Shown here piece by piece: positions 53,489-62,387 of a stretch of 64,000 bases of DNA. The first letter of the stretch is position 1. Every line of letters begins with the position of its first letter. The stretch comes from an uncultured Phascolarctobacterium sp. Its GTDB lineage: Bacteria > Bacillota > Negativicutes > Acidaminococcales > Acidaminococcaceae. Under the pieces are notes generated by a model that was not told the origin of the DNA, did no database searches, and saw only the letters and a list, made by a program, of their open reading frames with translations. Made by a program: the position numbers and the translations under genes. The stretch is taken from NCBI GenBank assembly GCA_900551745.1, contig URXA01000006.1:4800-68799 (forward strand), given 5' to 3'.

Positions 53489-55849
53489 TTACAGATAAAT
53501 TACCGTCGCACCGGCACCGCCTTCATGCAGCGAAGCCAGTTCCAGTCTTTTGACCGCACGGTGCGCGGATAAATAGGCAGTCAGTCCGGCACGTAAAGCG
53601 CCCGTTCCCTTGCCATGAATGATACGCAGCTCCGGCAAACCTGCCAGCAGTGCATCGTCGATGCCTTTATCTACGGTCGGTATCGCCTCTTCGATCGTCA
53701 TACCACGAACATCAAGTTCCTGTCTGGTAGAAGCAGTACGTGTGACCAGCATATCATGGGCATAGCCCTTGCGTTTTTTAGGCCGCAGATCTTCGCTCAC
53801 TTGGGTCTTTCCTTTTACCAGCAGGCAATTTTTAGCAGGCACGTTAGTTTTTAATATACCAACCTGCACTGTCACATCACTGCCGTTAACAGCAACAATC
53901 GTACCATTTTGACGCAGTGAAGGTAAAAAGACAGTCTGCCCGACTTTAGCAGTTTCTTTTGACAACGGCGTGCCTTCCGGCAATGGCGCATCTTCACTGA
54001 ACTGTTTATTTAACTGTTTGCGCGCGGCTTCCGCAGCAGCTTCCAGTTTTTTCGCATCAAAGTCAGCCTTCATTGAGCGCAGCTCTTTTAAAATAGCTTC
54101 CGATTCCCGGCGGCTGCTGCGGTAAATCTCATCAGCCTGTTCACGGGCTTTACGTAACATTTCGTTCTTGCGGCGGTCAAGCTCCTGTTTCTGCTTGTGC
54201 AGCTCCTGCTTAATCCGCTCGCTTTCCAAACGCAGCATTTGTATTTCTTTGTTCTGAGATTCGTATTGACGGCGTTCGCCTTCCAGCTCATGCAGTACAT
54301 CTTCCATATGCACATGTTCCTGATCCAGCAGTTTACCGGCGTTTTCAACAATCTCTTCCGACAGTCCCAGCCTTCTGCTGATATTGAAAGCATTGCTGCT
54401 GCCAGGAACACCCATCAGCAATCTGTAGGTCGGCCGCAGACTGACAGGATCAAACTCCACGCTGGCATTTTCCATTCCCGTATGTCCATAAGCAAATGTT
54501 TTCAATTCGCTGTAGTGTGTCGTGATCATTGTCAACACGCCTTTTTCATGCAAATGCTCCAACATCGCCATAGCCAGGGCAGCACCTTCGTTAGGGTCAG
54601 TACCGGCACAGATTTCATCCACCAACACCAGATCACCGCTGCGCACTTCGTTTAAAATCTCTACCAGATTGGTCATATGTCCGGAAAAAGTACTCAGGCT
54701 CTGCTCAATGCTCTGCTCATCACCAATATCGGCATAAATAGCTCTGAAAACCGGCATTTTAGCGCTGCGGGCAGGTAAAAACAAGCCGGCCTGCGCCATT
54801 AACGCAAACAGCCCGACCGCTTTTAGAGCTACGGTTTTACCGCCGGTATTTGGACCGGTGATCAAAAGCGTATTAAAATCTCCGCCCAATTCTATATCCA
54901 GGGGCACTACTTGACTTTGATCCAGCAGCGGATGACGTCCCTGCACGATCTCGACTTTGCCGCCCAAATGCAGCATTGGCCTTACGGCTTTCTGCGCCTG
55001 CGCCAAATAAGCACGGGCACAGATAACATCAAGATTTGTAAGAGTCTCGACGCCGGCAGTGAGCAGATCACCGTCTGCCCCGACGCTTCCAGACAGCTGC
55101 CTCAGAATCCGTTCTATTTCCTCTTTTTCTTCAGCCATATATTTTTTGATATCATTATTCAGGTTGACAACAGCCATCGGCTCAATAAACAAGGTTGCTC
55201 CGCTGCCGGACTGATCGTGAACGACGCCCGGAAAATTAAGTTTATATTCCTGTTTGATAGGAATGACATATCTGTCTCCGCGCATAGTTACCAGCGCGTC
55301 CTGAAAATATTTTTGATTATTAGGATCGTGCAGGACTTTTTCCAGCTGTTCACGCACACGGTTTTTCGCTATCTGAATACCAGTCCGTAAGCCTCCAAGC
55401 TTTGACGAAGCACTGTCTTTGATTTCGCCTTTTTCAGAAATAGCATTCTCCAGTTGTTTTTCCAAACGCGGCAGCGGCTGCAAAGCTTCAGCATATGCTG
55501 CCAAAGTCGGTGCCAGCTCACTCTCCTCCTGCAAAAAGGTCTTGATCTGACGGATCGCCGCAACCGTACTGCCGATCTCCATCAAGGTTTCAGCTTCCAG
55601 CACAGCCCCCAATTGGGCATGCTTAACAGCAGCCACAATATTATGCGCACCGCCAAAGGGAAATCTTTTTCCTTCATCCAGCAGACGCAGTGCCTCGGCT
55701 GTTTCTTCCTGCAAGCGCTTAACAATACTGAACTCACTTTCTGTGCGTATTGCTAAAGCCTGCGCCTTCCCCAGCGAGGTGGCCGTTTTACTGGCCAGCA
55801 GCGCTTTTACTTTATCAAATTCTAATGTCTTAACAGCAAATCTTGCCAT
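53489..55849 (-). CDS. mutS2: MutS2 (recombination-suppressing/ribosome-rescue ATPase with Smr domain)
   Basis: 786-residue MutS2. Seen: N-terminal core helices, ATPase with Walker A TGPNTGGKTVALK, YADIGDEQSIEQSLSTFSGHM, VLVDEICAGTDPNEGAALA and THYSELKTFAYG, a long coiled coil (about 515-630), a KOW-like segment, and a C-terminal Smr nuclease domain with LDVRGMTIEEA and IHGKGTGALRAGL. The Smr HGxGxG motif is intact. MutS2 suppresses homologous recombination and, in Bacillus, has been linked to collided-ribosome splitting. 9 bases after the U32 gene. Confidence 0.96.
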   Translation of the reverse strand: MARFAVKTLEFDKVKALLASKTATSLGKAQALAIRTESEFSIVKRLQEETAEALRLLDEGKRFPFGGAHNIVAAVKHAQLGAVLEAETLMEIGSTVAAIRQIKTFLQEESELAPTLAAYAEALQPLPRLEKQLENAISEKGEIKDSASSKLGGLRTGIQIAKNRVREQLEKVLHDPNNQKYFQDALVTMRGDRYVIPIKQEYKLNFPGVVHDQSGSGATLFIEPMAVVNLNNDIKKYMAEEKEEIERILRQLSGSVGADGDLLTAGVETLTNLDVICARAYLAQAQKAVRPMLHLGGKVEIVQGRHPLLDQSQVVPLDIELGGDFNTLLITGPNTGGKTVALKAVGLFALMAQAGLFLPARSAKMPVFRAIYADIGDEQSIEQSLSTFSGHMTNLVEILNEVRSGDLVLVDEICAGTDPNEGAALAMAMLEHLHEKGVLTMITTHYSELKTFAYGHTGMENASVEFDPVSLRPTYRLLMGVPGSSNAFNISRRLGLSEEIVENAGKLLDQEHVHMEDVLHELEGERRQYESQNKEIQMLRLESERIKQELHKQKQELDRRKNEMLRKAREQADEIYRSSRRESEAILKELRSMKADFDAKKLEAAAEAARKQLNKQFSEDAPLPEGTPLSKETAKVGQTVFLPSLRQNGTIVAVNGSDVTVQVGILKTNVPAKNCLLVKGKTQVSEDLRPKKRKGYAHDMLVTRTASTRQELDVRGMTIEEAIPTVDKGIDDALLAGLPELRIIHGKGTGALRAGLTAYLSAHRAVKRLELASLHEGGAGATVIYL

Positions 55850-55858
55850 AATTACTCC

Positions 55859-58327
55859 TTATAATACGCCGCGGAAATAATGCCCCCTGGTCGTATGCGG
55901 CAGGTTTTCCGCAACTTCGCGGTCACCTCGCAGCACTTCCTTATACAACGTTACCAACGATGCTGTTTCTTCATTAGTATAATTACGCGCATCTAAACGC
56001 AGCCGGCCAACGCCGATACTTTCCATATGCTTAATATTGGTCAGCATCGACAGGTCATGCGCATTTAAAATATGCATCCGGCAGTTCTGGTCGGTAACTA
56101 TAGGAAACTTCGCATCCTTGCGGTCACTTAAAAACAACTTCTCCCTGCAGTTAAATTTACAGTCGCCCTGATGCAGATCACCCAAAAAGCTGCCGCCTAC
56201 GCAGTATTCCGAAACCATCATTTCAATCCTCCCCTGCACCATACATTCCACAGGAACGGGGCTGACTGCGGCTAAATGTTCTACCTGCGCCATTGTCAGC
56301 TCGGCTGACAGGGTTGCTCCCACGGCGCCCTTTTCACGCCAGAATTCCAGATTCTGATCGTTATAAATATTCAAAGACATATCGGCCCACAAAGACAGCC
56401 CGCTGTATTGCTGCGCCAGCTGCCACAAGCCGTTGTTGCTGATATAAACAGCATCGGGCTTCAACTGCTGCCAATAGGCAAACAACTCGGCAAAATAAGG
56501 CAGCTGTCCTTCTTTAACAATACGCGGTGTCGCTATAGCCCATTTTTTACCATAATTTTGAGCAAGACCAGCAACTTCGGCATAAGACTGCCTTGGCAGC
56601 TGCCTGCCGCTGAAAATATCGCCGCCGAAAATAATATAATCAGCGCCTCCTGACAAAGCAGCCTGTGCTTTAGCAACAGTATCGGCATGCACAGTCAACA
56701 GCGCATGTTTGCTGCGGCTGATTTTTTCTGCAGGAACCAGATCCCGCGGCACCTTATGACGTTGTACACGCATCGGCGCAAAAGCCTCCAGACGTGCAGT
56801 ATCTAAAGCTTCGACAGCTAAACGGCGAGCCTCGTTGATCTCGCTCATCGGCACCATCACGTTTTCATCACATTCCAGCACCAAATCTGACAGCTCATAT
56901 TCAGTCGTGCCCAGTCGATCTACCTGTTTACGCACAGTTTCCTCATTTAAAGCATGCTTGCGGGCAGCTTCTACAATAAACTGTGTTTCACCATAGCCTG
57001 TATTGCCCTCGTCATCAGTCAGCAGCACCGTCATTGGCTTGCCTGCTCTTGCTGTTACTAAAGCACTTACAGGGATACGGCGTTTAGCCTTCTCACCAAA
57101 GAACTGTGCGGCATATGTCATCAGACGGTTATCAAAGGTTCTGAAAACACGGTCATTCATTTTAATGCCATGCGGCACATCAATAGTGACTTGCGAACCT
57201 GCAGCAGCCACAGCTACTTCCTGTCCGTTCTGCAAAAGTGATGTCACAGTAGTGCCAACACGACCACCCACGCTGACCCAAAACTCTAAGCCATCATCCA
57301 AATGCAATTCTTTATCAAGTTTCAGTGTCGCTTTGTTAGCAGCTTTATCAAGCTTAACAACACGCCCCACCAAAACACCGCGATTGTTTGGCCGACGGTC
57401 GCTCATCATTTCCCTGCCGGGCCGCTCAAGCAGATAAGCAGTTGTAAAATCACGATTAAAAATCTGTTCAATATTGGCAAAATCTTCTTCCGGTACCTGG
57501 TAATCACCGCCAAGATAACTGTCGATAGCCCTGCGATAAGCATCGACAACTACGGCTACATATTCAGGACGCTTCATACGGCCTTCGATTTTATAGGATG
57601 TTACACCGGCTTCGATCAGCTGCGGTAAAATATCCAAAGTATTCAAGTCCTTAGGACTCAAAAGATATTGCCCTGCGTCTTTGCCGCTCAGCAGATCTTC
57701 TCCTGCTTCATTGACCAGCTTATAAGGCAGACGGCACGGCTGGGCGCAACGTCCGCGATTGCCGCTGCGGCCGCCGATCAGGCTGCTCATCAAACATTGA
57801 CCTGAATAACATACGCACAAAGCTCCATGAATAAAAACTTCTATTTCTGTATCTGTGCCATGACAGATCGTATTTATTTCTTCCAGACTCAACTCGCGCG
57901 CCAGAACAACACGTTCCATACCGGCTTCAGCAGCAAGCTTAACACCCTCGGAATTAGTAACCGTCATCTGCGTACTGGCATGCAAAGGCAGGTCCGGCAC
58001 TATTTGCCGGGCCAGACGGATCACACCCAGATCCTGTACGATAATACCGTCGATGCCCACATTACTCAAAAACAGCAGATAATCAGCCAATTCGCCCAGC
58101 TCACTGTCATCGACCAGCGTGTTGACAGTGATATACAGTCGCACACGGTGCATATGAGCAAAGTAAACAGCCTTCTGCATTTCTTCACGGTCAAAATTAC
58201 TGGCATACTGACGTGCGCCAAAAGCTTTGCCGCCCATATATACAGCATCAGCACCGGCATTCACCGCCGCTTCCAACGCTTCCCAGCTCCCGGCAGGAGC
58301 GAGCAGTTCGATGGTTTGCTTTTTCAT
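55859..58327 (-). CDS. U32-family peptidase/RlhA-like protein with DUF3656
   Basis: 822-residue protein. Seen: ELLAPAGSWEALEAAVNAGADAVYMGGKAFGARQYA (residues 6-41), the U32 signature EVFIHGALCVCYSGQCLMSSLIGGRSGNRGRCAQPCR with clustered cysteines (an Fe-S ligand set in RlhA-type enzymes), SPKDLNTLDILPQLIEAGVTSYKIEGRMK, then the DUF3656/collagenase-like middle part and a C-terminal half with EYCVGGSFLGDLHQGDCKFNC, also Cys-rich. Related proteins hydroxylate 23S rRNA C2501 (RlhA) or are called collagenase-like; which applies here is open. It lies between zapA and mutS2, a common Firmicute order. Confidence 0.9.
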   Translation of the reverse strand: MKKQTIELLAPAGSWEALEAAVNAGADAVYMGGKAFGARQYASNFDREEMQKAVYFAHMHRVRLYITVNTLVDDSELGELADYLLFLSNVGIDGIIVQDLGVIRLARQIVPDLPLHASTQMTVTNSEGVKLAAEAGMERVVLARELSLEEINTICHGTDTEIEVFIHGALCVCYSGQCLMSSLIGGRSGNRGRCAQPCRLPYKLVNEAGEDLLSGKDAGQYLLSPKDLNTLDILPQLIEAGVTSYKIEGRMKRPEYVAVVVDAYRRAIDSYLGGDYQVPEEDFANIEQIFNRDFTTAYLLERPGREMMSDRRPNNRGVLVGRVVKLDKAANKATLKLDKELHLDDGLEFWVSVGGRVGTTVTSLLQNGQEVAVAAAGSQVTIDVPHGIKMNDRVFRTFDNRLMTYAAQFFGEKAKRRIPVSALVTARAGKPMTVLLTDDEGNTGYGETQFIVEAARKHALNEETVRKQVDRLGTTEYELSDLVLECDENVMVPMSEINEARRLAVEALDTARLEAFAPMRVQRHKVPRDLVPAEKISRSKHALLTVHADTVAKAQAALSGGADYIIFGGDIFSGRQLPRQSYAEVAGLAQNYGKKWAIATPRIVKEGQLPYFAELFAYWQQLKPDAVYISNNGLWQLAQQYSGLSLWADMSLNIYNDQNLEFWREKGAVGATLSAELTMAQVEHLAAVSPVPVECMVQGRIEMMVSEYCVGGSFLGDLHQGDCKFNCREKLFLSDRKDAKFPIVTDQNCRMHILNAHDLSMLTNIKHMESIGVGRLRLDARNYTNEETASLVTLYKEVLRGDREVAENLPHTTRGHYFRGVL

Positions 58328-58345
58328 TAACTAAAAACCTCTTCT

Positions 58346-58591
58346 CTAAATATCCTTCGCCGCTTTCAGCAAGGCTTCATATTCACGACGTAAGGTATAT
58401 AACTCTCCCGCCAGATCCAACGCCGCCCATACAGCGACTTTGGAAGTTGTGACCAAATGCTGGCTTGTCGCCAGTTTCTGCATTTTTTTATCGACCATTG
58501 CCGCAATCGCATCCACATCAGTACGCGGCAAATCAGTCTTTAAAGTATATTCATCATTAAAAATTTTCACGGTAACGGCAGTTTTTTCCAT
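58346..58591 (-). CDS. zapA: cell division protein ZapA
   Basis: 81-residue FtsZ-ring stabiliser. Seen: VTVKIFNDEYTLKTDLPRTDVDAIAAMVDKKM followed by a C-terminal coiled coil (VAVWAALDLAGELYTLRREYEALLKAA region), the standard ZapA layout and length for Firmicutes. It is 18 bases upstream of the U32 gene and 15 bases downstream of the chagasin-like gene. Confidence 0.92.
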   Translation of the reverse strand: MEKTAVTVKIFNDEYTLKTDLPRTDVDAIAAMVDKKMQKLATSQHLVTTSKVAVWAALDLAGELYTLRREYEALLKAAKDI

Positions 58592-58606
58592 CTCAGACCT
58601 CCGTTA

Positions 58607-59467
58607 TCACAATACTTTAACAGTAAAGCTGAATTTGTCAAAGCCGCTGCCTTTTTCCCAGGCACGCTTATATTCCATATTCACCTTGTATTCGCCCGGC
58701 TCCTGGGCACCGAAAACAATTATTTCTAATCCAGGCATTCCGGTCCGGTTGTTGGCAGCATTACCAGGCAAAACATAAGAACGTCCCAGTTCATAAAACT
58801 GACCAGCATAACCATTACCCTCTACAAACCAGGAATAACCCGTTGTACGATTGGATTCCAACTGTAAAGCCAGCAGCTCTCCGGCCTTCACAGTTACGAC
58901 CTTATCCTCAACAGCACGAGTCAATCCATATACCGTCAGCAAACGGCCTGCTTCGCCTGTGCGCAGCAACGGAAACAATTTACTATAAGAAACAAAATTA
59001 CTGTAAGCAGCACCACTGCTGGTACGCGTATAAATACCGTTATCAGCAAATAACACGCCTTCATAAGCGCCTAAAATTTCATGTACGGCATTGCCTTCGC
59101 CAACAAAATCGCGAATGCTGAACTCATTGCCGGTAGTCATATCTAAATTTACAGCCTGATAAGCAGTACGGCCGCCGTTAGTCGCTTTCAGCAAAATACC
59201 GACTAAGCTGGGACGGTTCAGCTTCACTTCATAGCTGACTGTACCGCTGCCGCCAACCTGCGCCAGCAAGTCTTTGACTTTGCTGTTCAAAATGCCGTTA
59301 ACACTTTTTTGAAGATTAGTATATCTCAGACCATCAATCTCCGGTATCTCGCCCTGCATATTCTTTGTCGCAACAACTTTGCTGAAAACAGTCGTTGGTT
59401 GCTCGGCAAAAGCTACAGTACTTAATCCCAGTATCAGGCAGCACAGTAAGATCCCCAGTATTCTCAT
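58607..59467 (-). CDS. exported protein with PdaC/DUF4163-like region and chagasin-type (I42) domain
   Basis: 286-residue secreted or periplasmic protein with a signal peptide (MRILGILLCCLILGLSTVAFA). Residues about 25-170 resemble the DUF4163/DUF3298 type (VSYEVKLNRPSLVGILLKATNGG, AVNLDMTTGNEFSIRDFV). Residues about 190-286 carry the chagasin-like cysteine-protease inhibitor motifs: NRTTGYSWFVEG for NPTTGY, GMPGLEIIVF for the GxGG loop, and YKRAWEKG for RPW. An inhibitor role is inferred from the motifs only. Immediately upstream of zapA. Confidence 0.82.
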   Translation of the reverse strand: MRILGILLCCLILGLSTVAFAEQPTTVFSKVVATKNMQGEIPEIDGLRYTNLQKSVNGILNSKVKDLLAQVGGSGTVSYEVKLNRPSLVGILLKATNGGRTAYQAVNLDMTTGNEFSIRDFVGEGNAVHEILGAYEGVLFADNGIYTRTSSGAAYSNFVSYSKLFPLLRTGEAGRLLTVYGLTRAVEDKVVTVKAGELLALQLESNRTTGYSWFVEGNGYAGQFYELGRSYVLPGNAANNRTGMPGLEIIVFGAQEPGEYKVNMEYKRAWEKGSGFDKFSFTVKVL

Positions 59468-59501
59468 CAGCGTCGCACCTCTTTCAATAAATATTTTTGA
59501 T

Positions 59502-60968
59502 TTAAGCTAAGGCCTTGATATATTGAACAGCCTTGCGCATTCTGCTCAAGGTAGTTTCTTTCCCCAGCAGCACCATAACATCAAATAAGCCCGGGCTTAC
59601 AGTACGCCCTGTCAGAGCCAAGCGTGTCGGATGCACAACTTTTCCCAGTGATAATCCCTGCTCTTCGGCAATCTTATTATAAGCGGCTTCCGTACTGGCA
59701 AGATCAAAAGTCTCTAACGCTTCAAGCGCATTGATGCAGACAGTTAAGAGCTCGGCTGCTTCCGGTTTAAAATGCTTGCCGACACCTTTTTCATCATAGC
59801 TTTCTACCTCTTTAAAGAAGTATTCTGCGGCTTCAACAACTTCCTGCAGTGTTTTGACACGTACGCGCACTACGTCTACCAAACGGGCAAAATAATCTTT
59901 ATTTGCCTCCAGCCATGCTTCATCTACCAGGCCGGATTTGATGAAGAAGATTTTTGCCTCAGGCAGAACTGCTTCCAGCGGCAATGCTGATAAATATTGT
60001 CCGTTCATCCATGTAAGTTTTTTCGTATCATAAACGGCTGCCTTTTTCGACATTTTTTCCAATTCAAACTGAGTCACAGTGTCCTGCAGCGAGAAAATTT
60101 CTTCTTCGTTGCCCGGAGCCCAGCCCAGCAGAGTCAGATAATTTACAATTGCTTCCGGTAAATACCCCTGTTCACGGAATTCTTCAACAGAAGTTGCGCC
60201 GTGACGTTTACTTAACTTACTGCGGTCAGGAGCAAGTATCATCGGCATATGTCCAAATTTAGGAACAGCAAAACCACAGGCTTCATAAAGCAGTACCTGC
60301 TTAGGAGTATTGGATAAATGTTCTTCGGCACGCAGCACGTGACTGATGCGCATTAAATGGTCATCAACGACCACAGCAAAATTATAGGTCGGCATACCAT
60401 TAGTTTTAACGATGACAAAATCATCAAATTGCGTTAAATCAAAAGTAACGTCGCCGTGGATCAGATCATGTACTGTCAGGTTTCCTTCCGTAGGTATTTT
60501 AATGCGTACGGAATAAGGCTCACCCTTAGCTGCTCTGGCCTTTGCTTCCTCGACAGGCAAATCTCGGCAGGTGCGGGCATAACGGAACGGCTGTTTGGCC
60601 GCACGTTGTTTCTCGCGTTCTGCTTCCAAAATTTCCGAAGTACAGAAGCAATAATACGCCTTACCTTCTTCCAACAGCTGTTCGGCAACCTTGCTGTAAA
60701 TCTCACGACGCTCTGATTGGTAATATGGACCCACTTCACCGCCTACTTCAGGTCCTTCATCCCAGTTCAGCCCAAGCCATTTCAAACTGGTAAGTATTTG
60801 GCTTACGCTGTCTTCTTTCAACCGTTCAGTATCAGTATCTTCAATACGCAGCACCAGCTTACCATTATGTTTTTTAGCAAAAAGCCAGTTAAATAAAGCT
60901 GTTCTTGCTCCACCGATATGTAAATAACCCGTTGGGCTGGGTGCAAAACGCACACGCACTTCTTCCAT
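59502..60968 (-). CDS. gltX: glutamyl-tRNA synthetase
   Basis: Class I synthetase of 488 residues. Seen: the HIGH motif as SPTGYLHIGGARTALFNWLFAK, VLRIEDTDTERLKEDS, and the KMSKS motif as DRSKLSKRHGA. The anticodon-binding helical domain occupies the C terminus. Probably non-discriminating if the organism uses GatCAB for Gln-tRNA, as is usual in this group (inference). Own promoter; 34 bases upstream of the chagasin-like gene, with GAGGAG ahead of ATG 60968. Confidence 0.97.
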   Translation of the reverse strand: MEEVRVRFAPSPTGYLHIGGARTALFNWLFAKKHNGKLVLRIEDTDTERLKEDSVSQILTSLKWLGLNWDEGPEVGGEVGPYYQSERREIYSKVAEQLLEEGKAYYCFCTSEILEAEREKQRAAKQPFRYARTCRDLPVEEAKARAAKGEPYSVRIKIPTEGNLTVHDLIHGDVTFDLTQFDDFVIVKTNGMPTYNFAVVVDDHLMRISHVLRAEEHLSNTPKQVLLYEACGFAVPKFGHMPMILAPDRSKLSKRHGATSVEEFREQGYLPEAIVNYLTLLGWAPGNEEEIFSLQDTVTQFELEKMSKKAAVYDTKKLTWMNGQYLSALPLEAVLPEAKIFFIKSGLVDEAWLEANKDYFARLVDVVRVRVKTLQEVVEAAEYFFKEVESYDEKGVGKHFKPEAAELLTVCINALEALETFDLASTEAAYNKIAEEQGLSLGKVVHPTRLALTGRTVSPGLFDVMVLLGKETTLSRMRKAVQYIKALA

Positions 60969-61008
60969 GTTATCGTCTCCTCAAATTGAAAAATGAAAAT
61001 TCTATATC

Positions 61009-61036
61009 ATTATAATTATATTACGAACAAAGTAAA
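61009..61036 (-). promoter_or_regulatory. promoter of gltX
   Basis: On the minus strand TTTACT (61031-61036) and TATAAT (61009-61014) are 16 bases apart; a second TATAAT abuts it at 61015-61020. The -35 overlaps the T tract of the upstream terminator. Confidence 0.5.
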
Positions 61037-61073
61037 AAAGCAAAGCAGCCCTGCCTTAGCAGGACTGCTTTGC
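61034..61073 (-). terminator. intrinsic terminator after the M20 amidohydrolase gene
   Basis: A 15-bp stem with one wobble/mismatch (61040-61054 with 61059-61073) followed on the minus strand by T6. Confidence 0.88.
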
Positions 61074-61130
61074 AGCAGATTTTACAGTTATTTTTCTTCT
61101 CAGCCTGTTTTTATCGTTTGGTTTACTTTT

Positions 61131-62363
61131 TTAAGCAGATGCTTCTTCTTTTACAGCTTCCGCCAAAATCTCGATCGCCAGACAAATATCTTCGTTGTCA
61201 GCATATTCTGCCGGGTTATGGCTAATGCCGCCTTTACAGGGGACAAACAGCATACTTGCAGGAGCCAGTTTAGCCATGTGCATAGCATCGTGGCCGGCTC
61301 CACTGTTCATATGGCGATAAGCGATACCTTTCGCCGCACAGATAACATCCAGCTTTGCTGCCAGCTCTTCCGACAAAGCGACAGGATTATCGGCTGTCAG
61401 CATATCCATAGTGATAGTAATACTGTCATTTTTAGCAATTTCTGAAACCGCATCACGAATATCGCTCAAGGCACAGTTGATACTTTCTTCATCTACTCCG
61501 CGCAAATCTACCCACAAGGTAGCCTTGCCAGGAACTACATTGATCGAAGACGGCTCTACATCCAAAACACCAACTGTAGCTACCGTGCCGCTTTCCGCTT
61601 CATTAGTTGCAGCTTCTTCAATGGCTATAACAAGCCTGGCCGCACTTACAAGCGCATCTTTACGAAAACCCATGGGAGTGGCTCCGGAATGATCAGCTAT
61701 ACCTTCGACAATGATTTTAAACCGCGTCGGCGCCGCAATATTATGAACGATACCAATGCGTTCACCTGTTTCTTCCAGTACCTTACCCTGTTCAATATGT
61801 ATTTCCCAAAAACTTTTAAAGCAGCCTGCTGCTTTACGTGCCTGTTTGTAGGCAGCAGGGTCACAGCCCCATTCTGTCAGTGCTTCTTTAAAAGTCACTG
61901 CACCTTCTTTGGCAGCGCCCGAGAATTTATCAGGGTCGCCAACACCGGCCATCAGTTTACTGCCGATGGTAGCAAAGCCAAAACGGCTTGATTCCTCTGC
62001 CCTGAAAATAATAACCTCAATCGGCCGCTCCAGTTCTTCATCCTGCAGCATATAAAGTACTTCTAAAGCACCTACAACACCTACAGTACCATCATAGGCA
62101 CCACCCTGCACGACAGTATCGATGTGGGAACCCATGGCAACAGGCGCCAAATCAGTATTTTTACCTTCACGACGCAAAAAGACATTACCAACAGCATCTA
62201 CAGACAGCTTCAGCTGTAAGTCCTGTATCTGCTTGAGCAGCCATTCCTGCGCTGCTTTGTCTTCTGCCGTATAAGCCAATCTTGTGATTCCGTGTTCTGT
62301 TTTGCCAAATTGCGCCAGCCCCTGTAACAGTCCGGCTACTCTTTCTTTGTTTATCGCCTGCAT
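61131..62363 (-). CDS. M20-family hydantoinase/carbamoylase-type amidase
   Basis: 410-residue Zn-dependent amidohydrolase related to N-carbamoyl-L-amino-acid hydrolase and allantoate amidohydrolase. Seen: MGSHIDTVVQGGAYDGTVGV (metal His/Asp), FRAEESSRFGFATIGSKLMAG (Glu-Glu metal/catalytic pair), WEIHIEQGKVLEE (metal His), DHSGATPMGFRKDAL in the dimerisation domain, and MNSGAGHDAMHM near the C terminus. Substrate could be a carbamoyl amino acid or a ureide; no hydantoinase or purine genes are adjacent. 24 bases downstream of the helicase gene. Confidence 0.9.
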   Translation of the reverse strand: MQAINKERVAGLLQGLAQFGKTEHGITRLAYTAEDKAAQEWLLKQIQDLQLKLSVDAVGNVFLRREGKNTDLAPVAMGSHIDTVVQGGAYDGTVGVVGALEVLYMLQDEELERPIEVIIFRAEESSRFGFATIGSKLMAGVGDPDKFSGAAKEGAVTFKEALTEWGCDPAAYKQARKAAGCFKSFWEIHIEQGKVLEETGERIGIVHNIAAPTRFKIIVEGIADHSGATPMGFRKDALVSAARLVIAIEEAATNEAESGTVATVGVLDVEPSSINVVPGKATLWVDLRGVDEESINCALSDIRDAVSEIAKNDSITITMDMLTADNPVALSEELAAKLDVICAAKGIAYRHMNSGAGHDAMHMAKLAPASMLFVPCKGGISHNPAEYADNEDICLAIEILAEAVKEEASA

Positions 62364-62387
62364 AACAGTCCCCTCACTTTCTCACAC

